Shown here in pieces: positions 1 to 6,158 of a stretch of 6,420 nt of DNA. Origin of the DNA: Gammaproteobacteria bacterium (GTDB taxonomy: Bacteria; Pseudomonadota; Gammaproteobacteria; Steroidobacterales; Steroidobacteraceae); NCBI GenBank assembly GCA_029857655.1, contig JAOUGR010000124.1:1-6420 (forward strand), in the 5' to 3' direction. The notes below the pieces were generated by a model. That model was not told where the DNA came from. It made no database searches and saw nothing but the letters and a program-made list of their open reading frames with translations. The position numbers and the translations under genes are program-made. The first letter of the stretch is position 1. Each line of letters opens with the position of its first letter.

Positions 1-1
1 G

Positions 2-151
2 GTCGAGGAAATAGCGCGCCGCCTCAAGCTCGGGCCAAAGGCGGCGGAATCATTGCTGACACGCGCGCGCGGCGCATTCCGCGCCGCCATCTCGGATCTC
101 GCCGGCGCGGCGGATGAATTGACGGGGTCGCTGGGCGGGAGCCCGGGGTAG
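2..151 (+). CDS. ECF-family RNA polymerase sigma factor, C-terminal fragment (5' end outside window)
   Basis: The frame is open from the window edge to TAG at 149-151 and gives 49 residues. It opens with VEEIARRLKLGPKAAESLLT followed by RARGAFRAAI. This matches the helix-turn-helix of sigma-70 region 4 (pattern: E-I-A-x-x-L-x-L-x-x-x-A-x-E-S-x-L-x-R-A-R), which binds the -35 element. The tail after it (SDLAGAADELTGSLGGSPG) is not distinctive. A FecR-like gene starts four bases after the stop and a TonB-dependent receptor follows, so an extracytoplasmic-function (FecI-type) sigma factor that drives the receptor operon is the natural reading. Regions 2 and 3 lie outside the window, so the ECF subgroup cannot be decided. 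A LuxR-type HTH is the alternative, but the S-x-L-x-R-A-R ending and the neighbours favour sigma region 4. Confidence 0.82.
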   Translation, partial: VEEIARRLKLGPKAAESLLTRARGAFRAAISDLAGAADELTGSLGGSPG

Positions 152-155
152 GAAC

Positions 156-1148
156 ATGGAACACGAATCACAGGAACCCAGGAACGGCCGCGATCTTGTC
201 GCGGCGCTCATTCGCGCGGCGGGCCGTCGCACCGAGCCGCCCACGGATGCCTACCTGCAGGTGCTGACGGCAGCGACTGCGGCGTTTCGCGAAAAGACCG
301 CGAAGCGGCGCACGCGAAATGTGTTGCTCTGGGCAGCCGCGGCGAGTGTCGCCGCGATCGCGATCACGCTGTCGATGCAGTGGAACATTCCCTCCACGAA
401 GTCCCAGATCGCCACCGTCGCGCGTGTCGTCGGATCCGCGGAGTTGGCGACCGATGGCGACTGGCAACCGATGACCAGGTCGAGTGGTGGGCTGGAAAGA
501 GGCGCCCGGCTTCGCACCCTGGCCGGCGGCGGTGTTGCGCTTGCACTCGATGGCGGTGCGTCACTGCGCCTCGCCGCCGCGACCGAAGTGCAGCTGGACG
601 GACCGCGTCGGATCCTGCTGCGGTCCGGCAAGCTCTACCTGGATAATTTCGGGAGCGTCGGTACCGGCTACCAGATCGAGACTCCCGCGGGCACTGCGCG
701 AGATGTCGGCACGCAATTTGAACTGCGCGTCAACGACGGCGTGCTTCGGTTGCGGGTGCGCGAAGGCAGCGTCGAAATCGACCGGGCCGGACGGCACATC
801 GGCAGCTCTGCCGGCGAGCAGCTCGATATCGACGTGCTGGGCGGTGTCACGCGCTCATCGATAGCGGCGACCGACGCGGAATGGCAGTGGGTCGAAACGA
901 TCGCCCCGGCGCCGGACATCGAAGGCAAGCCCGCCAGCGTGCTGCTGACCTGGGTTGCCCGCGAGACTGGCCGGCAGCTGCACTATGAATCCACGACTGC
1001 GGAGAATCGCGCGGCCACCGTGATATTGCACGGCAATATCCGCCATCTCGCGCCGCTTGCTGCGCTCGACGTGATGCTTGCGACCACCGATCTCGAATAT
1101 TCGCTGATCGGCGATACAATGGAGGTCCGCACCCGCAACGAGCACTGA
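156..1148 (+). CDS. FecR-like transmembrane anti-sigma/sigma-regulator protein
   Basis: 330 residues. FecR proteins sit in the inner membrane, hold or activate the cognate ECF sigma factor on the cytoplasmic side, and sense the TonB-dependent receptor on the periplasmic side. Residues 1-54 are hydrophilic and end in a basic patch (KTAKRRTRN). One membrane segment lies at about 55-74 (VLLWAAAASVAAIAITLSM). A FecR domain covers about 115-215, with the core GYQIETPAGTARDVGTQFEL near 171-190 and VREGSVEI near 201-208. Residues about 258-326 look like an STN-type subdomain (LLTWVARETGRQLHYES, then MLATTDLEYSLIGDTMEVR). The N-terminal cytoplasmic part is short, and I do not see the usual tryptophan-containing anti-sigma motif of DUF4880, so sigma binding may be divergent. 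The ATG follows the sigma gene stop by four bases and AGGA (150-153) overlaps that stop, which points to coupled translation. Confidence 0.88.
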   Translation: MEHESQEPRNGRDLVAALIRAAGRRTEPPTDAYLQVLTAATAAFREKTAKRRTRNVLLWAAAASVAAIAITLSMQWNIPSTKSQIATVARVVGSAELATDGDWQPMTRSSGGLERGARLRTLAGGGVALALDGGASLRLAAATEVQLDGPRRILLRSGKLYLDNFGSVGTGYQIETPAGTARDVGTQFELRVNDGVLRLRVREGSVEIDRAGRHIGSSAGEQLDIDVLGGVTRSSIAATDAEWQWVETIAPAPDIEGKPASVLLTWVARETGRQLHYESTTAENRAATVILHGNIRHLAPLAALDVMLATTDLEYSLIGDTMEVRTRNEH

Positions 1149-1156
1149 CCCCGGTA

Positions 1157-3445
1157 GTGAAGAAACTGACGCTGCTGCTGGCCTGCCTGCCGGGCATCGT
1201 TGAGGCCGCGGCATATCAGGGAGGGACCCTAGAGCAGGCGCTCGAGCAATTGCGCGCGGGCGGGATCGCTCTCTTCTACAGTAGCGACCTCGTGAAACCC
1301 TGGATGCGCATCGAACGTGAGCCAACGGCCACCGAGCCGCGCGCGTTACTCATCGAAATCCTCGCACCTCACGGCATCACCGTCAGTGACGGCCCCGATG
1401 GCGCCCTGATTCTCGTACGCGAAGTCCAGCGTTCGCCGCGCCAGGCGGCGCCCGGGGCGCCGCATCGACCTGCACCTGCACCGCTCGACGCGGTTGTGGT
1501 CAGCGCGAGTTCCTACCTGTTCGGGAGCGAGACGCCCCAGCTGCCGGCGGTATTCAGTGCCGGCGACCTCGAAATGCTTCCCGACATCGGCGAAGACCCG
1601 TTGCGTGCGGTGTCGCGCCTGCCGGGCGTTGCACGCCAGGATTTCTCCAGCCGCGTTCACCTGCGTGGCGGCACCGATGAGGAAACGCTGGTTCGTTTCG
1701 ACGACCTGCGGCTGTACGACCCATTCCACTTCAAGGATTTCTACGCTATCTTCAGCGCGATCGATCCAGGTATCGTCAGCGACATCCGTGTCTATACGGG
1801 CGGCTTTCCCGTGACCTTCGGCGATCGCAGCAGCGGTGTCGTGGAAGTCTCGCCGCGCCTGCCGGGGCGGCAGCTGCACGGTCAGGCGGAATTTTCCCTT
1901 TTCACCACCGGTGTATCGCTCGACGGTTCGTACAATGACGGTGCCGGTGACTGGGCCGTGGCCGCTCGACGCAGCAACCTGGACCTGTTCTTCGATCTGG
2001 CGAGCCAGTCTCTCGGCGAGCCGGACTACCACGATCTCTTCGCCCATGTCGGCCACCGCATCAACGACAAGTTTGCGATCTCCGCGAATGTCCTTGCGTT
2101 CGTTGACCAGATCAAGGCCACCGACACCGACCAGGAGGAAACCGCGCGCGCCGAGTACAAGGATGCCTACTACTGGCTGCGCCTGGACTTCGGAGCGCTG
2201 GATGGTTTCGGTGGCCGGATGCTCGTCGCGCGCACGGAACTGGGCAGCGAGCGCACAGGCACCACCGATCTTCCGGGTATCACGGCCGGTTCATTGAGCG
2301 ATGAGCGTGACTTCAACATCAACTCGATCCAGGCAGATGCCTGGTGGCGGCCGGGCACGCGCTCGGTGCTGCAGGCAGGTGCCGAATGGCGCCAGTTGAG
2401 CGGGCAATACCGCTACACGGACGATGCCGCATTCGAGCTGCTGTTCCTGACGCCGGGTGCGCCAACGATGGCGACGCGCGCAAGCTCAGCCCTGTTGCGT
2501 CCTTCCGGTCACCAGGCAGGCGCGTACGTGAACTGGCGCTTCGAGCCCACGAATACACTGACAACTGATCTGGGATTGCGCTGGGACCGCGAAACGCTCG
2601 CCGCCGGGGACGGCTCGCAGATCAGTCCACGCGCAGTCCTGATGTGGCGCCCGCGAATGGACACGCGCCTGCGCCTTTCCTGGGGCCGCTATTTCCAGGC
2701 CCAGGGCATCAACGAACTGCGCGTATCGGACGGCGCGCGGCTTTTTTCGCCGGCGCAGCAGGCGACGCACAAGGTCGCCAGCATCGAGCACGATTTCACG
2801 CCCGCGCTGACCTTGCGTCTCGAGGCCTATCGCAAGGACTACAGCAAGGTCCTGCCTCGTTACGAGCTCCTGATGAACACGCTGGTCGTGCTGCCGGAGC
2901 TGAGACCCGATCGCATCCGGATCGCCCCGGATTCCGCGGAGGCGGAGGGCGCCGAGATCTCATTGAATTACGATGCCGGCGCCTTCAATGGCTGGCTGAG
3001 TTTCAGTTCGTCGAAAGTGTATGACCGCGTGGATGGCCAGAGACTGCGCAGGCGCTGGGACCAGCGCAGCTACGCGAGCGGCGGCCTCAGCTGGCGCGGT
3101 GCCAGCTGGGAAGCATCCGTCGCCGGCACCTGGCATACAGGCTGGCGGACGACTGCGCTCGAACTCCAGACGCTGGACCCGTTCCCGCTGATCGCCGTGG
3201 GCCAGCGCAATGCCTTGCGCCTGTCCGACTTTGCAAGCATCGACATGCGCATTGCGCGACGCTTCGACCTGGGAACAGCCGGTGAATTGACGGCCTTTGT
3301 CGAGCTCAACAACCTGTTGAAGCAAGGCAATCAATGCTGCGTCGATTACCAGATCGAGACAGAGTTCGACCCGGCCATATTCGATGTCGAGGTCCAGGAT
3401 TCCCTGCCGCTGATTCCCTCGGCCGGCTTCACCTGGAAGTTCTGA
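1157..3445 (+). CDS. TonB-dependent outer-membrane receptor with N-terminal STN signalling domain
   Basis: 762 residues, a normal length for a transducing TonB-dependent receptor. Residues 1-19 look like a signal peptide (MKKLTLLLACLPGIVEAAA). Residues about 22-88 form a secretin/TonB short N-terminal (STN) domain, which in FecA, PupB and FpvA contacts the periplasmic part of the FecR partner. A proline-rich linker (91-109) leads to DAVVVSAS at 111-118, a likely TonB box. The plug runs to about 235 and includes RLPGVARQDF, VHLRGGTDEETLVRFDDLRL and the ending YTGGFPVTFGDRSSGVVEV. The beta-barrel fills the rest and ends in FTWKF with a C-terminal Phe, as the BAM insertion signal requires. The start is GTG eight bases after the FecR gene stop, with no clear Shine-Dalgarno; it is chosen because it gives a good basic-plus-hydrophobic leader. 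Two adjacent cysteines (727-728) lie near the last strands. The substrate is unknown: no siderophore, haem or vitamin gene is nearby. Confidence 0.93.
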   Translation: MKKLTLLLACLPGIVEAAAYQGGTLEQALEQLRAGGIALFYSSDLVKPWMRIEREPTATEPRALLIEILAPHGITVSDGPDGALILVREVQRSPRQAAPGAPHRPAPAPLDAVVVSASSYLFGSETPQLPAVFSAGDLEMLPDIGEDPLRAVSRLPGVARQDFSSRVHLRGGTDEETLVRFDDLRLYDPFHFKDFYAIFSAIDPGIVSDIRVYTGGFPVTFGDRSSGVVEVSPRLPGRQLHGQAEFSLFTTGVSLDGSYNDGAGDWAVAARRSNLDLFFDLASQSLGEPDYHDLFAHVGHRINDKFAISANVLAFVDQIKATDTDQEETARAEYKDAYYWLRLDFGALDGFGGRMLVARTELGSERTGTTDLPGITAGSLSDERDFNINSIQADAWWRPGTRSVLQAGAEWRQLSGQYRYTDDAAFELLFLTPGAPTMATRASSALLRPSGHQAGAYVNWRFEPTNTLTTDLGLRWDRETLAAGDGSQISPRAVLMWRPRMDTRLRLSWGRYFQAQGINELRVSDGARLFSPAQQATHKVASIEHDFTPALTLRLEAYRKDYSKVLPRYELLMNTLVVLPELRPDRIRIAPDSAEAEGAEISLNYDAGAFNGWLSFSSSKVYDRVDGQRLRRRWDQRSYASGGLSWRGASWEASVAGTWHTGWRTTALELQTLDPFPLIAVGQRNALRLSDFASIDMRIARRFDLGTAGELTAFVELNNLLKQGNQCCVDYQIETEFDPAIFDVEVQDSLPLIPSAGFTWKF

Positions 3446-3473
3446 AAAAAGAAGGCCCCCGGATGGGGGCCTT
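3446..3473 (-). terminator. Rho-independent terminator between convergent genes
   Basis: Perfect 9-bp stem: AAGGCCCCC (3452-3460), loop GGAT, GGGGGCCTT (3465-3473). The + strand has an A6 tract directly before it (3445-3450), so on the - strand the stem is followed by CTTTTTT, a canonical intrinsic terminator for the lipoprotein genes. On the + strand only TT follows the stem, so termination of the receptor mRNA here is plausible but weaker. It begins right after the receptor stop codon. Confidence 0.85.
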
Positions 3474-3476
3474 GGT

Positions 3477-3491
3477 ATCCATCGAATGGAT
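3477..3491. repeat. Small perfect inverted repeat beside the terminator
   Basis: ATCCAT (3477-3482), CGA, ATGGAT (3486-3491): a 6-bp stem with a 3-base loop. It lies between the stop codon of the - strand lipoprotein gene and the main terminator hairpin, so on the - strand transcript the two hairpins stand in tandem, three bases apart. It could protect the 3' end or pause the polymerase. It is short enough to be chance. Confidence 0.4.
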
Positions 3492-3511
3492 TCAGATCGC
3501 CGTGCAGCAGC

Positions 3512-4003
3512 TCAGCTCTCGGGCATCGCGGCCGGAGCAGGCGCCTGGTCCGAATTCCAGATGTCGCGGACGATGTACCACTTGCCTTCCTTCTTCTGCA
3601 GGGCTTCCATGTAATTGCCGCCATCGACCTTTGCACCAGAGGCGTCGCTGACCGAATAAGGCCCAGAATGCCAAGCGAGGTCGCCCGACATGCCGACGCT
3701 GTCCCCGTGCTCGATGGTCATCATCACTCCCGCAGCCTTGGCGGCAGCGCTGTCAGTGACGATGTACTCGCGAATCGCGTCACGGCCGATCACCGCCTGC
3801 ATGCCTGGCGGCATGACGACAGCATCATCCGAATACAAATTCGCCACGCCGTCAGCGTCGCCGGCGTTGTAGGCAGTCGCCCAGGCCCTGGATCCATCGC
3901 GGATTTCGCTCTCGTCCGCTGCCGTGTTCTTGGCTGCCTGCTGGCAGGCCGCGAGTGCAAGCAATCCGACTGCCGCGATTGCGGCTGTCCGCAGAATTTT
4001 CAC
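3512..4003 (-). CDS. SnoaL/DUF4440-like (NTF2-fold) lipoprotein, copy A
   Basis: 163 residues. Residues 1-20 form a lipoprotein signal peptide with lipobox LAAC, and Cys20 would be the lipidated residue. Residues 21 and 22 are Gln-Gln, with no Asp at +2, so by the Lol rule an outer-membrane location is expected. Residues about 30-150 fit the SnoaL/DUF4440 cone fold: WATAYNAGDADGVANLYSDD, then a PPG turn, GRDAIREYI, and a C-terminal strand GKWYIVRDIWNSD. Members of this superfamily either bind small molecules or are non-catalytic; no active-site set can be named here. The tail is Ala/Pro-rich (APAPAAMPES). Start is GTG at 4003, six bases after AAAAGGAG. It is a tandem paralogue of the gene 41 bases upstream on the same strand, and both probably share a transcript that ends at the terminator at 3446-3473. 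Confidence 0.85.
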   Translation of the reverse strand: MKILRTAAIAAVGLLALAACQQAAKNTAADESEIRDGSRAWATAYNAGDADGVANLYSDDAVVMPPGMQAVIGRDAIREYIVTDSAAAKAAGVMMTIEHGDSVGMSGDLAWHSGPYSVSDASGAKVDGGNYMEALQKKEGKWYIVRDIWNSDQAPAPAAMPES

Positions 4004-4009
4004 GATGAA

Positions 4010-4017
4010 CTCCTTTT
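4010..4017 (-). promoter_or_regulatory. Ribosome binding site deciding the GTG start of lipoprotein copy A
   Basis: AAAAGGAG on the - strand, six bases before GTG 4003. This near-ideal site fixes the start at GTG, as there is no in-frame ATG nearby that keeps the signal peptide. Confidence 0.75.
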
Positions 4018-4044
4018 AAGAATTGGTTAATTGACCGTTGACGT

Positions 4045-4545
4045 TCAGGCGGCGGGTTCGCTCGCAGGCGCCGCAGCCGCAGGCGCGTTGTCCGAGTTCC
4101 AGGTGTCGCGAATGTAAAGCCACTTGCCGTCCTTCTTCAGGAAGACGCCGATGTACTTGCCGGCATCGACCGTCGCACCGGATGCGTCGGTGACAGTGTA
4201 TGTCCCGGCCTCGTAGGCAAGGTCTCCCGATACGTCGACGGCGCCCGCTTCGGGAATGTTCATTGTCAAACCTGCTGCTTTTGCAGCAGTGATGTCGCTG
4301 GCGAGGAACTCGCGAATCGCAGCGTTGCCCGTGGCGGCCGGCGCGCCCGGCGGCTGGAGTGTTGCGTCTTCCCAGTACATGGCGGCCAATGCGTCCGCGT
4401 CGCCAGCATTGTAGGAGGCGGCCCAGGCCGGAGCCGACAAGCGGATCGCGGCTTCATCCGCCGTCGTGTCTTGCGCAGCAGGTTTGCATCCCGCGAGCGC
4501 GATCAGAGCCACTGCAATAACTGCAGCTGATTTCAGAATGTTCAC
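4045..4545 (-). CDS. SnoaL/DUF4440-like (NTF2-fold) lipoprotein, copy B
   Basis: 166 residues. The signal peptide has lipobox LAGC, with Cys20 as the lipidation site and Lys-Pro after it, compatible with the outer membrane. The body aligns without gaps to copy A and shares the landmarks YNAGDAD, the PPG turn, AIRE, AAKAAG, SGDLA, DASGA and RDxWNSD. The C-terminal tail is a low-complexity Ala/Pro stretch (APAAAAPASEPAA). The differences fall mostly in the middle of the cone (W for S58, LQ for VM around 63-64, PEAGAVDV for EHGDSVGM), which would line a pocket in this fold, so the two copies may bind different ligands; that is inference. Start is GTG at 4545 behind AAAGGGG. It is the promoter-proximal gene of the pair and is divergent from the MATE gene. 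Confidence 0.85.
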   Translation of the reverse strand: MNILKSAAVIAVALIALAGCKPAAQDTTADEAAIRLSAPAWAASYNAGDADALAAMYWEDATLQPPGAPAATGNAAIREFLASDITAAKAAGLTMNIPEAGAVDVSGDLAYEAGTYTVTDASGATVDAGKYIGVFLKKDGKWLYIRDTWNSDNAPAAAAPASEPAA

Positions 4546-4624
4546 GATGTCCCCTTTGTAGTAACCGATCGTTCGGCCGCGATTCTCAGCGGTCTTCGAC
4601 TATATTACGCCACTCGAGGAGACC
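4546..4624. promoter_or_regulatory. Divergent intergenic region with candidate -10 and operator-like inverted repeats
   Basis: These 79 bases lie between the - strand lipoprotein pair and the + strand MATE gene. TATATT at 4601-4606 matches the -10 consensus at five of six bases on the + strand, and the overlapping TAATAT serves equally on the - strand. No good -35 lies at the right distance, so an activator or another sigma factor may be needed. If TATATT is used for the MATE gene, its leader would be only about a dozen bases. GAGGAGA (4616-4622) is its ribosome binding site and sits rather close to the ATG. Two short inverted repeats, CCGA-TCGT-TCGG (4565-4576) and CCGC-(8)-GCGG (4577-4592), could be operator halves but may be chance. 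Confidence 0.4.
4551..4557 (-). promoter_or_regulatory. Ribosome binding site for lipoprotein copy B
   Basis: AAAGGGG on the - strand, five bases before GTG 4545. It supports the GTG start and mirrors the arrangement in copy A. Confidence 0.55.
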
Positions 4625-5959
4625 ATGCGCGACCTGACCCAGGGCCCCATATCGGGCAACTTGCTGCATATGGCCGTGCCGATCGCCGTCGGCATGCTGG
4701 CGCAGACGCTCTATTTCCTGGTCGACCTCTATTTCGTCGCCCAGTTGGGCGACGCTGCAATCGCGGGCGTCAGCGCCGCGGGCATCGCGATGTTTCTCGT
4801 CATGGCGCTGACCCAGACGCTGGGCGTCGGCACGGCGGCGCTCGTGTCGCAGGCAGTCGGGCGCAAGGACCCGGGTGATGCGAACCTGGTCTTCAATCAG
4901 TCGATGGTACTTGGCACGATCTGCGTCGTTGCGACGCTGGCCGGCGGCTATGCGGTGACCTCGGCCTACATGCAGTCGATTGCTGCGGACGCGGCGACGG
5001 CCGATGCAGGCATCGTCTATCTCTACTGGTTCCTGCCGGGGCTCGCCCTGCAATTCGTGTCGGTCGTAATGATGTCCGCGCTGCGCGGCACTGGCGTCGT
5101 GAAGCCAACCATGATCGTGCAGATGGTCACGGTGCTCCTGAATGTGGCGCTTGCGCCAGTGCTGATCGCCGGCATCGGCACGGGGCGGCCGCTCGGAGTC
5201 GCAGGAGCAGGGCTCGCGAGCACGATTTCGATTGCCGTGGGCGTGCTGCTGCTGTCGTTCTATTTCGTGCGTCTCGAGAAATACGTGCACTTCCATGCGG
5301 GCTTGTGGCGGCCGCGCTTCGCGGTGTGGGGCCGCATGCTGAACATCGGCCTCCCTGCCGGCGGCGAGTTCGCGCTCATGTTCATCTACATGGCAGTGAT
5401 CTACTGGGTGATCCGCAACTTCGGCGCGGCGGCGCAGGCCGGCTTCGGCGTCGGCACGCGCCTGATGCAGGCGATCTTCCTGCCGGCGATGGCGATCGCC
5501 TTCGCAGCCGGGCCAATGGCCGGCCAGAATTACGGCGCGAAGCAATACGCGCGCGTGCGCGAGACCTTCCGCACGGCGGCGATCACCAGCAGCATGCTGA
5601 TGTTGGCGTTGACGCTGGTGTGCCAGTGGAATCCGGGCTGGCTGGTTGCGAAATTCACGAGCGACATCGAGGTCATTGCGGTCGGCTCGCATTTCCTGCG
5701 CATCATCTCGTGGAATTTCGTGGCTTCGGGACTCATCTTCACCTGCTCAGGCGTGTTCCAGGGGCTCGGCAACACCTGGCCCGCGCTCGCCAGCACGTCG
5801 TCGCGCATCCTCACATTCGTTCTGCCGGCGATCTGGCTTTCGACGCTGCCGGGCTTGCAGCTCAATCACGTCTGGTTCCTGTCGGTCGCGAGTGTTGCGA
5901 CGCAGGCGATCATCAGTCTGGTCTTGCTGCATCGCGTGATGCGCAAGCGTCTCACCTAG
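4625..5959 (+). CDS. MATE-family multidrug/toxin efflux transporter
   Basis: 444 residues, the usual size for a 12-helix MATE (NorM/DinF-type) cation-coupled antiporter in the inner membrane. The N-terminus is typical: short cytoplasmic MRDLTQGPIS, then helix 1 with FLVDLYFVAQLGDAAIAGVS (31-50). The two MatE halves are visible as an internal repeat. GTAALVSQAVGRKDPGDAN (69-87) corresponds to GPMAGQNYGAKQYARVRE (296-313). ALRGTGVVKPTM (152-163) corresponds to VFQGLGNTWPAL (378-389). The second half begins near 236 after a basic loop. Asp34 in helix 1 sits where many NorM proteins have a conserved acidic residue. It likely exports cationic drugs or metabolites using Na+ or H+; the real substrate is unknown. 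The ATG has GAGGAGA just upstream. It is divergent from the lipoprotein genes and has no operon partner on its own strand within the window. Confidence 0.93.
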   Translation: MRDLTQGPISGNLLHMAVPIAVGMLAQTLYFLVDLYFVAQLGDAAIAGVSAAGIAMFLVMALTQTLGVGTAALVSQAVGRKDPGDANLVFNQSMVLGTICVVATLAGGYAVTSAYMQSIAADAATADAGIVYLYWFLPGLALQFVSVVMMSALRGTGVVKPTMIVQMVTVLLNVALAPVLIAGIGTGRPLGVAGAGLASTISIAVGVLLLSFYFVRLEKYVHFHAGLWRPRFAVWGRMLNIGLPAGGEFALMFIYMAVIYWVIRNFGAAAQAGFGVGTRLMQAIFLPAMAIAFAAGPMAGQNYGAKQYARVRETFRTAAITSSMLMLALTLVCQWNPGWLVAKFTSDIEVIAVGSHFLRIISWNFVASGLIFTCSGVFQGLGNTWPALASTSSRILTFVLPAIWLSTLPGLQLNHVWFLSVASVATQAIISLVLLHRVMRKRLT

Positions 5960-5965
5960 AGACCG

Positions 5966-5989
5966 AAAAAAAGGTCCTGACGCAGGGCC
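5966..5989 (-). terminator. Possible weak terminator-like hairpin with A7/T7 tract
   Basis: A7 (5966-5972) is followed by GGTCCT (5973-5978), loop GACGC, AGGGCC (5984-5989). On the - strand this reads as a hairpin followed by T7, the order of an intrinsic terminator, but one stem position becomes an A-C mismatch. On the + strand the stem pairs fully with one G-U pair but has no T run after it. The layout (A tract plus hairpin right after a + strand stop codon) resembles the stronger element at 3446-3473. Confidence 0.3.
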
Positions 5990-6050
5990 GGAATGCAGGA
6001 AAGTTTCTTGCTCCCAGGAGCTTCTGGCGACGCCCAAACCGGGCCGCAAA

Positions 6051-6118
6051 ATGTGACCTGCTGCTCGCTTTCCATGTGACATTAATTCCGGATCTAGAGA
6101 ACCTTATGTAAATGTGAT
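6051..6118 (+). repeat. Three ATGTGA(C/T) direct repeats
   Basis: ATGTGAC at 6051-6057, ATGTGAC at 6074-6080 and ATGTGAT at 6112-6118, with start-to-start distances of 23 and 38 bases. They surround the most AT-rich patch of this region. They could be binding sites for a regulator. Each lacks the inverted TCACA half of a CRP-type site. Confidence 0.35.
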
Positions 6119-6158
6119 CCAGCGCAGGCCGCCCGTCGGCCACACCCGCAAAACTCGC

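Noticed and set aside
1175..1186. Lipobox-like LLAC in the receptor leader
   Set aside because: Cys10 is too close to the N-terminus for a signal peptidase II site, and receptors of this type are normally cleaved by signal peptidase I, here near the AAA at 17-19.
1346..2056. - strand frame of 236 codons inside the receptor gene
   Set aside because: It is antisense to the STN and plug region of a well-supported receptor and has no recognisable motif.
4586..5692. Long - strand open frame (368 codons) across the MATE gene
   Set aside because: Its product is extremely rich in Arg, His, Gln and Asp with no domain, as expected for the antisense of a GC-rich membrane protein gene. The + strand frame is a clear MATE protein.
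5305..6111. + strand frame of 268 codons overlapping the end of the MATE gene
   Set aside because: It is a shifted reading of the MATE gene with Arg/His-rich composition. It has no own ribosome binding site or recognisable domain.
6051..6118. CRP/FNR sites at the TGTGA motifs
   Set aside because: None is followed at the right distance by the inverted TCACA half, so they are recorded only as direct repeats.
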